Below, piece by piece: positions 1 through 11,314 of a stretch of 64,000 bases of DNA (positions are counted from its first letter, which is position 1; each line of letters opens with the position of its first letter). Source of the DNA: Meandrina meandrites (lineage: Eukaryota; Cnidaria; Anthozoa; Scleractinia; Meandrinidae). Where the stretch lies: assembly GCA_963693305.1 (NCBI GenBank), contig OY855913.1, positions 19,098,788-19,162,787 of the forward strand. The letters run 5' to 3'. The position numbers and the translations under genes are program-made. Under the pieces are notes generated by a model that made no database searches, was not told the origin of the DNA, and was given only the letters and a program-made list of their open reading frames with translations.

Positions 1-1097
1 AGTTCGTATTGAGTTATATTATTCCTATCAGTAAAGATAGATTGCAAATAGGTAGGTACAAGACCGTTAAGAGATTTGTACACCATTATTGCTTCTTGTA
101 TTTGCCTTTGAGATTCCAATCCCTTCCAGCCGAGCCGTTCAAAGAGAAGTCCGGCATTTGTGTCATAGCTGGAAAAGGTTAGAATACGTGCAGCGCGGTT
201 TTGCAATTTTTGCAGTTTGTCAGAAAGGGTCTTATTACAGTGTCTCCAAACAACACTACAATAATCAAAATGAGGCTGTATTAAGGCACTGAAAACAGAA
301 TGCAGCGTGCTTTGAGGAACAAATCGTCTACACCTCTTTAAAGCTCCCAGGCCAGATACAATTTTCTTAGCAATGGACTCGATGTGCACATTCCAAGAGA
401 GATTTTCGTCAATGTGCACACCAAGAGATTTAGTGCTAGAAACTTGCTTTATAGATTTATCATCAATTGAAAGGCTAGGAGATTTGTCAAAAGTACTTAA
501 CCTTTGTCTCGACCCGATTAACATAAATTCTGTCTTGCTTGCATTTAATGTTAATTTGTTCGCGACAAGCCATTCATTGACCTTAGCTAGGTCGCGATTT
601 AAGACCACAATAATCGTGTCGACACAGTTACTGGCAAAGGTCAAGTGAGTATCGTCAGCGTACATTCGAGGCTTAGAGATTGAGAGACAATTAGGGAGAT
701 CGTTAATATAGATTAGAAAGAGTAGTGGCCCTAAAATTGTTCCCTGTGGAATCCCACAAGTTAGTGATTGGCTGTTAGAGAGCGAACCATTTACGAAACA
801 TTTTTGTTTACGATTATCCAGATAAGAACGAAACCAACAATGAGAAATTCCTTGTACGCCATATTCATGTAATTTAGATAAAAGAATATGGTGATCGACA
901 GTGTCAAACGCCTTTTTCAGATCCAAGAAAACTACTGCGTTGACACTGCCTTTGTCAATATTGTAAGCCCAGTCATTCGTTACCTCAAGCAAAGCGGTAA
1001 CTGTAGAATGAAGGGAACGGAAACCAGATTGTTGATCTGATAACAACCCATTTTTAGTGACGTAATCGTAAATTTGATCGTATATAATTCGCTCAAA
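1..1097 (-). mobile_element. Non-LTR retrotransposon (LINE) reverse-transcriptase fragment, 5'-truncated
   Basis: The minus strand is open from about 1097 to the window edge and reads as a jockey/CR1/L2-like reverse transcriptase. Visible blocks in order: an FERIIYDQIY segment, SGFRSLHST, the FLDLKKAFDTVDH motif A, GIPQGTILGPLLF (motif B), the catalytic MYADD box (about 650-665), then the C-terminal thumb/maturase-like part with LGVHIDENLSW and LQNRAARI. I translated most of this stretch codon by codon and saw no frameshift, so the copy may be fairly young. The endonuclease domain and upstream fingers are missing: homology stops near 1097, where a separate repeat begins at 1103. The C-terminus continues beyond base 1. 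It carries its own RT but is a dead 5'-truncated insertion. Confidence 0.85.
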
Positions 1098-1102
1098 ACC
1101 TC

Positions 1103-1250
1103 GATAAAGATCAATCATGCTTACTGCGTGCAATAAATTCTTTCCCATGAAATCCTATTATAATAGAAGTTATTTTCCTCTTTCTGTGGTATAAAACGTC
1201 GATCAGGAAGAGCAAAATGTTTTCTGACAATGGAGCAGTTATCGTTTAGC
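1103..1250. repeat. 148-bp interspersed direct repeat, copy 1
   Basis: This block starts GATAAAGATCAATCATGC and ends near ATCGTTTAGC. It recurs almost unchanged at 1874-2021 in the same orientation. It abuts the 5'-truncated end of the LINE fragment. A shorter related piece (CGTTTAGCAGTAAGCAGG) is also at about 1681-1698. Confidence 0.8.
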
Positions 1251-1324
1251 TGTAGGCGTTAATAACAGGAATGGCTCCGACCTGCGAGTGCACTGGGAAC
1301 GAGTTAAGTTATAGCAAAAAATAG

Positions 1325-1440
1325 CACTCCGGTTAGCCTACTATGCATTCCGGTTAGCCTACTTTTCACTCCGGTTGGCCTACTTTTCACTCCGGTTAGC
1401 CTACTATGCATTTCGAGCGTACTATGCACTTCGGTTAGCC
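1325..1440. repeat. Minisatellite, about 23-25 bp unit
   Basis: Five or so diverged units of the form CTCCGGTTAGCCTACTWTKC lie head to tail. Unit ends alternate between TATGCAT and TTTTCACT variants. It produces a spurious open frame on the minus strand with repeated RLTGVKS-type residues. Confidence 0.85.
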
Positions 1441-1517
1441 TGTTTACGGTTAGCTCTTCATATTTGTAAGGGTAGCATGTTATATTCAGTTGTATATTCT
1501 TAAAATTATCGGTTCCA

Positions 1518-1600
1518 AGAGCCAGCTGCCTGGTGACATAGTGGTAATGAGACACGCTCATTAGTGGGATAACCCGGGTTCGATTCTACCTCGGCGCACT
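1518..1600 (+). repeat. tRNA-like (SINE-head) relic
   Basis: TAGTGGTAATG resembles a pol III A box and GGGTTCGATTC a B box, at roughly tRNA spacing, followed by a CGGCGCA end. The T-stem and acceptor stem do not pair well, so this looks like a decayed tRNA-derived SINE or tRNA pseudogene rather than a working tRNA. Confidence 0.4.
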
Positions 1601-1873
1601 TTATATTGAATATTTTCTTTTTTCACTTTAATAAAAAAAATCTAAGTGTCCGGAGCCATTCCTGCATTTAACGCCATGTTCGTTTAGCAGTAAGCAGGTA
1701 TCGCGCCGCGGCGCTTATTTCATTTTCCCTGTTAAGGTGCGTACCGGAGAGTTGCACAAGTGATGAACTCAAGAGTACAATACTATGATGAGAAATCTAT
1801 CATCGGTTATGTTGAATGATGCCAAGTTATTTTACTCACGTGAATTTTACTCACGTGAATATAAACCTTGCCG

Positions 1874-2021
1874 GATAAAGATCAATCATGCTTACTGCGT
1901 GCAATAAATTCTTTCCCATGAAATCCTATTAAAATAGAAGTTATTTTCCTCTTCCTGTGGTATAAAACGTCGATCAGGAAGAGCAAAATGTTTTCTGACA
2001 ATGGAGCAGTTATCGTTTAGC
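1874..2021. repeat. 148-bp interspersed direct repeat, copy 2
   Basis: This copy matches 1103-1250 with only a few substitutions (for example CTATTAAAATAG here against CTATTATAATAG). Downstream sequence to about 2450 is rich in degenerate GCGGTATT words and holds no recognisable gene. Confidence 0.8.
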
Positions 2022-2919
2022 AGTAAGCAGGTATTTCGGTAATTTTAATCTTGAATTGCGGTATTGCGGTATTCTCCAAACCTGCGGGACGCGTTTTCTT
2101 GGCGTTTTGGTCGACAATAGTTGGTATAAAAAACGTATTCTTCACCTTTTTCCAACCATTTTTAGCTGTTTCTGATCGTTTCGGAAGCAACCTAAAACAG
2201 CTAAAACAGCTTTATTTTATCGCACATTTTAATGAACAATTTGACTGTTTTAACGACCAGTTTAAAGCCTTGTTATTGTTTCCTCGGTCCCACCGCTCGT
2301 TAGTGCCTCTAATTTTACCCTCTCGTCAACAAATTCGTCAGCTATACAGGCTTACTATGAAATTGCGGTATTTTCCGGATTTTTTTGCGGTATTGCGGTA
2401 TTTGCCGATATTTTTTGCGGTAATGCGGTGTTTAGCAACCCCCAATGTCCCCCTCCACAAGTGATGAACTCAAGAGTTTTGCAAGAAAAAGGACAAATAT
2501 GTAAACCTCGAACTGTTATATGAACCCGTTTTCAAGAGTTTCCCTGCATTTAAACTCAAGAACTCACGAGTTGGTGGTGGTGTTATTTCTCAAGCGATGT
2601 GGTTTTGATATCTCTTTTTGTCGAACGTTTGAGAGTATTTTTATATACCCAAATTAGCGCCGCGGCGCTTACTCGAGTAGAGGAGCTTAATTGATCATTT
2701 CCCGGTCATTTACGACAGTCCAGCAACTTGTGATACTTTTATTAACATCAGTCATCAAAGACTCATTGATTCGCAACTTTTTGTACTTAAATCTAAACTA
2801 TCAAGTTATCCAAAATCGGACACGTCAAGACTTAAACTCGGTTCGGTGAGAGTTTCGAATAGTTTGAATTTAAGACAAGAAAACGTCGTCTGACTTCGTA
2901 TTTCTCGCACAAACAAGAT

Positions 2920-3000
2920 TAGCCTGTTCCAGGCTCTCGGTAGTTGGGGGCGAGCGCTTTTTTCGCTCGCCCTCAACTACCGAGAGCCTGGAACAGGCTA
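2920..3000. mobile_element. Fold-back hairpin element, 81 bp
   Basis: Near-perfect inverted repeat: the left arm begins TAGCCTGTTCCAGGCTCTCG and the right arm is its complement, with one mismatch over 37 bp and a loop of about 7 nt. The size and structure fit a fold-back MITE. No ORF of its own. Confidence 0.8.
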
Positions 3001-3185
3001 AAACAAGATCGTATACGTCGACCACCGACGAAATTCTATTTTCGAAAATTGTCCCAGTTATCGCTGTTTCGGACAAAAAATTGTAGGATCTTGAAGGCTG
3101 TGTTTGTTTAAAACACAAAATTTGAATGCGTCAGAGAGCTTCCAATCATTTAAGTCATGAAGCAAGGGAATCACGCGTTGCTTAC

Positions 3186-3345
3186 CCTTTGTTCTGATCC
3201 TTCCGGAACTGTACCTCGTTGAAGGCCTTCTATTAGTCCTGCTGTAAGTCCTTCTGGAATAGGAGCGGTGTTGTCCGAGAACTTCACACAGTAACAAAGC
3301 TGCGACCAAGACGTGCAGCAAGGATATCCTCATTTGAATCGCCAT
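3186..3345 (-). CDS. Orphan first exon encoding a signal peptide and Arg/Ser/Tyr-rich segment
   Basis: Starting at 3345 (or an in-frame second Met at 3333) the minus strand encodes a strong signal peptide: short polar start, a Leu/Ala/Val-rich core, probable cleavage after a VLG sequence. A basic Ser/Arg/Tyr-rich stretch with repeated SYSRR/TYSRT-like motifs follows. A consensus splice donor (AAGG|GTAAGC) begins at 3185 and leaves the exon in phase 1, the same phase used by the ShKT genes in this window. Beyond the donor the frame runs on only into intron-like sequence. No partner exon was recognised towards base 1, where a hairpin element and LINE debris lie. It may be the start of a small secreted protein, an alternative first exon, or a broken gene. 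I do not recognise the family. Confidence 0.5.
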
Positions 3346-3659
3346 GCTTCGATCGTCGAGTTGCTATTTCCTCTATTGCTTCCACTCGTCTGCTGAAAAA
3401 CAGTAATCGTTAACGCCTTTATAGTGCGTGGAGGGGGCCAAGGGAATGATTGGCTTGCGGTCGTGGCACTGGGCCATGCTACGCGTGTCCAGTGACGGAA
3501 TGTTCTGCCAGGAGCACGTCGACGCACACAGCGGAAATTGCAATAATTGTAATCCTCCGTCATTGTGCATGCTAAATAAAACGACCGCCAGTTAAAAGAC
3601 GTCAATATGACAACGATTTCATTTATTTCGTTGTTGAAGTTATGAATGACCTTCAACAA

Positions 3660-5260
3660 TTTATTTTTTGTTGGTTTATGGTATACTCTAGACGTTTGTA
3701 ACTGTTTGTTTAACCCTGCTATTTATAACCATTTTTCGGTGTTTACGCACGTCTTCCTTCTTAGATCGCCCATACCTCTTTCTTGCTCTGTCCAACATAG
3801 ACTTTCCAAAGGAATGTAGAAATCGACAGTCACTTACATTTTAAGCACGATTTGTACCAGTGTGAATTCTTGAGCGCACTGGGAAATTTGCCTGCCAAAC
3901 AGTCAATCAATCAAATAGGTTTGAAAAAGTCTGGTATCCATTTTTAGAGGAAGTCTCAAGTGTTATTAACGTCGGGAGATTTGTCCTGCTGTGTTTGTTT
4001 GTTTTCCTTTCTTATATTTTTTATTGTTTGCTTCAAATGAAATGACCAAATATTCCTGGAACGATTTCGCGGTCATTTCTTTGATAACCTTGTATCGTTG
4101 TTTACTTTTCTATCCAGAATTTTCGCCTCAATACATCGTCATTAACTTAAGCAATTAAATGACCGCCTTTTAAACTTTGTCTAGTTTGGAATACAAAACC
4201 TAAAACTAGCCGAAAGCTTTCTCTAACTTCTGACGTAAATCGCCTATGACCCTGCACGTATCAGCCGCGGGGTATAATCCCATCACAAAACGCCTTCCTT
4301 TTGCAATAGCAATCAAGATAAAAAAAAAACACATATGTAGCCCACCTCTCATCGCTGGCTTTTCTCATTATTTCAAGTCGTGTTTTTAATGCAGCAATTG
4401 CCAATCGGTCGACTTAAGATAAGTATTGTGATGGATTTTCGAATGTCTTGCTGAGGAAACTCTAGGGTATTCCAATACGGGATGCTTCTTTAGCTTCCGC
4501 CGTTCACCCCCTCCCCTCCGATCCCCGCCCCGATACGAAATCGGTCGTTGTCGCGCAAAACTCTGGGATACGATACAACTACGATACTTCAAATAACAGT
4601 TTAAAATTAACTAGACAAACACCAAAGAAGTACGTAATAATCATAAACCAATCAGGAACAAAGACAACGAAAAAGATAACGATCGTCGAATTTAAAGATT
4701 TGAGGCAAAATTTATTACGGTGCGCTTATAATATTTGTGACCTTAGATCCCTCAAACGTTTTCAACAATCCGGAGGTTTATTCTTAAACTGCTAATCGGT
4801 GCTAATCGAATGAAATTAAACCGGATTAATATCTAAATTTAGGGTTCCGTTTACTCGCTACGTGAAGTCTTTTTCCGGCCGCAAAAGAATTTGGGGTCGT
4901 CTTCTTCATAAAACTAACATGATAACGTATTAATCCGGTAGTTTAGAATACGACGGAGCTGTTTATGCCATAGTGATCACGAAATTTGCAAACACGCAAT
5001 GGCATTGGGTTCATGTTATGTGTTTTCAACTTACTGTAATTTAAAGAAATAAACGTCGTGCTTTGTTAGCTTCCTTCATACTATGTGCTAAAAGATATCT
5101 TCAATCTACGAGCTTCGTCAATCTTTTAGAACAAAGAGGGTTGAACTGAAACCCAAAGTCAACAGAACTTGACCTGTTTTCCCCCCTCCCAGAAATAATA
5201 CCGATAAAACTTTTGAAGTAATTGGCATTAGTGTTGTTTGCGAAACAAAAAACCTAGGCT
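3660..5260. other. Gene-less stretch
   Basis: AT-rich sequence with stops in all frames. I see no splice-flanked coding exon. The small minus-strand frame at 4386-4592 has low-complexity Arg/Gly content and no support. Confidence 0.5.
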
Positions 5261-5261
5261 A

Positions 5262-5375
5262 GATTGCAGAATACCCGGCCCACTGTTTTGCATCTCATTG
5301 AATAACAAAAGTGCCGCTCTTAAATTATAAAGCGTTCCGACATATGTAAATAAGTGGGCCGGGTATACTGCAATC
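5262..5375. mobile_element. MITE, 114 bp, with 23-bp terminal inverted repeats
   Basis: The ends GATTGCAGAATACCCGGCCC and their complement at 5353-5375 pair over 23 bp with one mismatch. The AT-rich interior has no ORF. Typical of a short non-autonomous DNA transposon. Confidence 0.8.
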
Positions 5376-5379
5376 GCTC

Positions 5380-7388
5380 CAAAACCTATAAATTGAAAAT
5401 ACGTCTTTTAACAATTAACAACGTGGACAATGAATTAATTAATTAATTAATTAATCACTTCCACCCTCGCCTTAGTAAAACCCGTTTTATTTTAGTAAAT
5501 AATGTGATTTGACGACAATTTGTTTGTTAATCTGTTTGTTTGTTGTTTATCTGTTTGTTTGTTTTCAGCTTTCGATCTGCTGGCAATATTTTCTCATTCT
5601 CTGTTTTCGTGGTAATAATCGATGGTTCATTGCCCCCGTTCGGATAATCCTGTTGCGCGAATGCTTGTTATTAATAGCCCCCGTGATATCTTCCCCCGCA
5701 GAATTAGTTTGAACCTAACACACGAAAACTGCAAAGTAGCTTAGACCCTACCCAATAATTTTTTGTTTAATAGCATTAAATCCCCTGGATTAATTAATCC
5801 TTTTGCTCCCAGAGCCAAAACTCAGAAATCCTTGTATGAAAAGAAAAGAGAAAAGTATTCAGTAGTATTGAGCTAAGTTTTTTTAACAGTCGCATCGAAA
5901 TGGAAACCATTTTTGATAACTGTTCATTAGTGTATTACGCTAGAGTGTAAATCAAATATTTTTAAAAATGAATTTTTAGTACGTTTGGCATTCAGTTAAT
6001 AGCTATAACAGACTAAGCCACTTTGCTTTGCTCTTGGTCTCATTCCAGATTTTTCTTTTTTTTCAAGGTCAAGTGTATCTAAGTTGTCTCCTGTCGATTC
6101 TGAATAGTTTCCATTCATCGAAGATAGCCGGCATTCTTAATATACTTGTATCAGTTCATCTCGCAACATTTGCCTTATATATCATCGCGTGCACTTAGTG
6201 TTAGTAAGCGATGAGAGAAGTATAGTATTTTTTGGGTTCAAGAGCTCTTTTCTAGACAATCTGTATCAAAATTTCAGACAATAAAGCCTTTTTCATCGGA
6301 GACCATCAGTACAAATTGCAATTACTGAAATTAGGCTTATTATCCTGGTCTTCAAATAAAGAATCTTTTTTAGTGTGTTCAGCAGTGAAAGTTTAAGTTC
6401 TATGCCTGCACACTTTGTTTACTTTGAAGGTACAGCATCATTTCAAACTGCTCTATATACATAGCTGGACAAGTTTCACGGCACCTCCATCGAGCAAACT
6501 TAATCCCAGGCAAAAAGAATGCGCCCAGGGAAAATTATGCGCACAGGAGCTGTTTGTCATTCCCTTGGTTAAATCAGTTATATCAGGATTATGATGAACT
6601 ATAACTTCCCTGTTGGCTTAGTTACAACGTGCTAAGGTTTCATAGCTCTCATTCTTGATTCAAGAATTTTTGTCGTATTTTTTTACGAAGCTACGGTGTG
6701 TTTTGTCGGTAACAGGGTCGGTTACGTAATCAGTGGAATTATTTGTCAACTGCCCGGGTTAATATTAATTGGCTCGGCTAAAGAACGCTAAACTAACTTT
6801 TTTTTCTTACCACCGGTTAACACTAGACTCGAACGTTTGGTTAAGAATTCCAATAAGAGTTGATGGTTCTTATAAAAAATAATGAGTGTAGCTCTAATGT
6901 CTGACTATTGCATTGCGAGCGGGACGGCTGTGCACAGGCTATGCGCATTCTTTCGACACATTTTGAAAGCGGCGGATACAGTGTATTATTGTTTTACGGC
7001 TTGACTCGCGAGCGATAAAAATCGTCGTTTTTTTCCGTTCGACTTGTCGATTTTTCTCCTTTTCTGAATCTGGCACTCACCTTCCTATTTAATGAATATA
7101 AATAAATTTCTGTTGTAGAAAAATGAATAGACGGAAACGTAACCTAAGTTAGTACTCGTGAAAATATGATTATGGCCTCGAGATTACTGCAAACAGGAAC
7201 AAGTTGAATCACTGTCGATTGCAAATGCGTGCCTTCAAAAAAAGACATATTATTCCTGAGTGCACTTAGTAGTAAAAAAGCAATTTATTATTCCCCATAT
7301 ACTCGGTTATAATTATGTTTAGGACTATTATAGGATTTACCATCCAATTTCAAGGGCTAAATAAATTTTTGGTATTGATTTCGCTAGC
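5380..7388. other. Gene-less stretch with an AATT microsatellite
   Basis: An (AATT)n run lies at about 5432-5454. The rest is AT-rich intergenic sequence with no supported exon. The block at about 6921-6935 (GGGACGGCTGTGCAC) resembles the end of the element at 7391-7867 and may be a solo relic. Confidence 0.5.
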
Positions 7389-7390
7389 CC

Positions 7391-7867
7391 GTGTACAGCC
7401 GTCCTGCTTCCCTCAAAAAATCGGGAAAGAGATTAATGGTGGCCCAACACAGACGTCCCTGGGGGTACACCCGATTTTGAGTGAAATGTTAAGAGGTTTA
7501 AGGAAGGGATAGAAGAAAGAAAATTATTTATGAAAAACCAACAGACAGTTGACCCCCACGCAAGAGCACCCCAGGTTGTCAGGGGACTGTTTGGGTTTCC
7601 ATCTACTAATTTTTAACTACAAAACAAAAATCTTCAATATTCCTAATTTCTCCAAATTTAACTAAACATTTGAGAAAGTTTATCTCTTCCCAAACATCCC
7701 CAAAAATCACCCAAAAGTTTACAAAACCCCGCTAAGCATAGCTTGGTGAAATGAGTATAGAGTTTCTGGATTACTTGAAACGCGGACGAAATATTCGCAT
7801 TAAACCATGTTTAGCGGCGGAAAAACAGGCTTCAGGCGTACCCCCGCCTTAAGGGACGGCTGTACAC
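7391..7867. mobile_element. MITE-like element with GTGTACAGCCGTCC ends
   Basis: GTGTACAGCCGTCC at 7391-7404 is matched by its exact complement at 7854-7867. The interior of about 450 bp has no coding potential; the 65-codon frame at 7315 runs across the boundary and is spurious. Confidence 0.65.
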
Positions 7868-7869
7868 AC

Positions 7870-10800
7870 TCTAGGATTTCGTGAGACAAACCGCGACTAA
7901 GATTTTTCCATCGAGGAAAACACCAGATTGGAATTCTTGAGTCGCATTAAGCCTTTTCTCCTGCAAATTACGTAACCTACCGTAACAAAATATCCCAGAA
8001 ATCATCGATAAGAGTACAGTCTATTTCATGTAACAACGTAAGAGCATTCCTATACGATAATCCATAAATTGTCTGACTACCTCAAGTGTTAAAATAGCCA
8101 GATATGGGCAAATGCATGGAAAACATAAAACGCGATAACAGGTTTCTCAACAGGCCACATCCCTCAAATTCTCATCAGTATAATCATTTAAAAGCTATCA
8201 GAGTTATTTGACATCGAATTTCAGGGACTTCAACGAAGTCCCTGAAATTTCCATACAAACTTTCAAAGCAATAAAGAGTTTCATCTTTATTCAATGCACA
8301 AAGAAATGCATCTTCCACTAGCCTGGGGCTAGTGGATTTCCCTGTCAGACTAGTGGATGTTATGCATCACTTGCCCACTGGGCAAGTGAACTTCTTTTCC
8401 TGCTAATTACGTAACCCTACTGAGAAAAGCCTTCAGACTTGCGTGTAATGGTTCCAACTTGTCCAAAGGGCGAGCTGGAAAATCCATCTTATTTGCACCC
8501 TGTTTATTACTTTCAAAGCAAGAAAGAAGGACTGCAAAGAAGGAGAAATTGAATAGTAATCTGGCTTCTCAAAATATGTATTTAGTATTTGGAGTTATCT
8601 AGAGTTTCAAAAAAATGAGGGTTCAATAAATGGGGACTTCACTGTAGATTTTACCAGTTAAGACGAATTTTGAGTGGACGTAGAAGCAGCAGGTGTTGTC
8701 AATGGTCCTTTCTAAAGGCCAGTACCAGGACAGTTTCATTCACACAAAAATCCTTTGCCACGCTCTGATTACGGCTGCTCGATATTTTTTTCCTTCTTAA
8801 CAATTCTGCATGATATTTTTTTTAAACCAGAAGCACATGCTCGATATTTTTTGGGGGATTTGCACAACCCCCCCCCCCCCCCCCCCCCCATCAAAAAACT
8901 AATGGTCCACCCCTTAGGAACTCTCACATGCTGATTGCTTTTATGCTTTGTTTTGCGTCGCCAGTGTTTTCTGTTTTTACTCCAAAACGCAATAAAAGCT
9001 CTTGAACTCCCCATTCACAAAATCGATTCTATCAGCACATATATAGCAGCAGGTACTGTGTATCTGGTAGTTTTCGCAACGATAAAAAATGTCTGGCACC
9101 CTGAAAATTAGGCAACACCCAGCAGTACAAACCGCGAACGTTTTCTCCGCTCATGAAACATGTTGCTGAATTCGAATGAGAGACAAATTGTTTCGCGCAT
9201 ACGGTGCTAAAGAAGTCGTTTATTACACTCAATCGATTTAAAAAATGTAGCAGATTTCTTTAAACGCAAGGCATGTTGGCGTAGTTGAAAGGTGTTGGAG
9301 CCACACCTCCGAAATTTCACAGCAAATTTCCTCGAACCCATAATCTCTCTAACCTCCCGATAAACTAAAACCAAATTTTAAAAGTCGTCTTGGTTGGATT
9401 TACCTCAATAAGTTAACACTGTAATTTATCCCCAATTTCTAGAACTCACAATTTCGCAATATGCTTTGGAGGTTCGAGATAGCCTGCGTTGCAGCCGAAT
9501 TAAACCCCGGTATAGTCCAGCAAGGTATGACTACTTCTGAAGGCAGAGATAGACGGTACGATCGTTCCTTGCAACTATCGCGTGAGAGCTGTGACGAGAA
9601 CTCTTCTAGTTTGCTTACGAATATCGGAATCGAAGTAATTCGCATCATTGTAGATGTGATCTAAGTGATGCTTCATGCGGCATTTGTTGACAATCGTAAA
9701 CAACGATCATGACATTCAAATCTATTCTCGCGAAGAAATCAAAACTTCTATTGTGTTATAGTCAAACTTACCAAGAAATAAGTTGATTTTTCTTCGGCTT
9801 GCTACAGTCGCCCTTGAGTTTCCAATGCAATGCAGTAATCGCCGTCCTTAGTGTGGCAAAAACAACGCTTGGCCTGGGAATGATTATCTCCAAGTGCAAT
9901 CTCACTAATATATTGAGCTGGTGGCGCTATAAACAGAAGACAGGTCATTTCCTGGACCCCTAGAGATGCCCGTTTCAACATGACCTCTTCCCACTTTCTT
10001 TTGAGCCCACGTGAGCCCGAAACTTTTGGGGCAACTGCAAAGACCAATGTAAGACATATTTCTTTCGTCTTCTGACTAAAGCCAAGTGGACATCGGCATC
10101 AACAGTGTGTTTGTTGTTTGCCGTGTTAATTATAGAAGAAACTCGTCTTTTTTTGAAGCTTCGTCAAACGGACAGGGCCCGGGGAGAGGGGCAGGAAAGA
10201 TTGCGTGACGAGTCCAAAGAGCATTTGAGCATTTGTGCATTTTTTATTATTTCGTTTCATATGAAAGTAAGAAAACCTTGTACCCGTGTCGTCTTCAACA
10301 AAATGACTTATGTTTTGTACCGGGTTACTAAGAGAGAGCCTTCAGGAAGCTTCTGCAGTACGTGACATGACAGAATCTGGTCTGGCTCTGTCAAGGTAGA
10401 CAAGGTAAACAGGAGGCGGTCAGTGAATATAAATAGCCCAAATAGTAAATCCCCTTGAAAAGACATTAAGGTTTGTGTGTGTTTTCTTTGGTTGGCACAC
10501 AGGGGGCCCATAAAAGCGATGTGAATAAAATATATAAAATATTGTGAGTGATATCTACATGTAAGATCAAAATAAACGTAAATTCTACCTTAATTGCTTT
10601 ATTCGGTTGTCTTTGCGGCTCAAAATGTCGAATTTGAGCGATTTCAAGGGTTTTGCGTTGGCATTCCTCTTTCGGTTTTTTCTCGCACATTCCACCACGA
10701 GAAGTGCAATAGCACAGAGAGATCAAAGAATAATAATATGGATTTAGAACTGGCGTTTGGCCAGGAATATCACTCTTGCAAGAAAAATCTGGACTGGCGC

Positions 10801-11080
10801 TGTGATTTACTGGCTTTTCTTGAGAAAGATCGAGAAAGCATCTAAGAAACTCAAAGGGGAAGCCACAGAAACAAAGCGACGCTTAAAAGGAAGCTAATAT
10901 TTTATACAGCGATAACCTAAAAACACCTCATCAAAGGCCGTCAAAATCAAAGGGTGCCGTTTGCTATAAATGCGGCGTCGTGCTGAGTAATATTTTTGGT
11001 TTTCACGTGACGTCATCAAAATCTAAAATCCAGAATCGCAAGACCCCTGAGATTTTATCCTTCACTGGCTATTGAACGTC
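7870..11080. other. Gene-less stretch with small hairpins and a C22 tract
   Basis: There is a 17-bp-arm hairpin at about 8217-8254 and two consecutive short hairpins at about 8317-8392 (CCACTAGCC..GGCTAGTGG, then CACTTGCCC..GGGCAAGTG). A run of 22 C lies at 8868-8889. The minus-strand frame 9802-10047 has protein-like composition and a possible acceptor (TTTGCAG) but no partner exon, so it is not called. Confidence 0.5.
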
Positions 11081-11313
11081 ATTACTGTGAAACTCAGAAA
11101 ACCGTGAACACCAGAAATATTAATGGGATGTTATTGTGTTGCAAGGAAAAAGCCAATCACGCGTGAGAAAACTAAACCGCAAACAGCAACGGTTATTAGT
11201 TTGTGGTTTTGAGGTTTGCTTGCGTGTCCTGAACTTTATTTTGATTGGGCACTAGACAATCAACATTCCTGAAATATTTCAGGTGTTCACGGTTTTCTGA
11301 GTTTGATAGTAAT
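11081..11313. mobile_element. MITE, about 230 bp, with >30-bp terminal inverted repeats
   Basis: The left end has AAACTCAGAAAACCGTGAAC from 11090. Its complement closes at 11304. Pairing continues outwards with mismatches (ATTACT..AGTAAT) to about 11081 and 11313. The interior is non-coding. Confidence 0.8.
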
Positions 11314-11314
11314 A

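Noticed and set aside
1304..1561. 85-codon minus-strand frame
   Set aside because: Translated minisatellite plus a tRNA-like relic.
2870..3118. 82-codon minus-strand frame
   Set aside because: It runs through both arms of the hairpin element and intron sequence; no family similarity.
9802..10047. 81-codon minus-strand frame with protein-like composition and a possible splice acceptor
   Set aside because: No partner exons and no recognised family. It remains possible as an exon of an unknown gene but is not supported.
10594..10845. 83-codon plus-strand frame with a few cysteines
   Set aside because: Cysteine spacing does not fit ShKT or YGCC; it overlaps opposite frames and lacks splice evidence.
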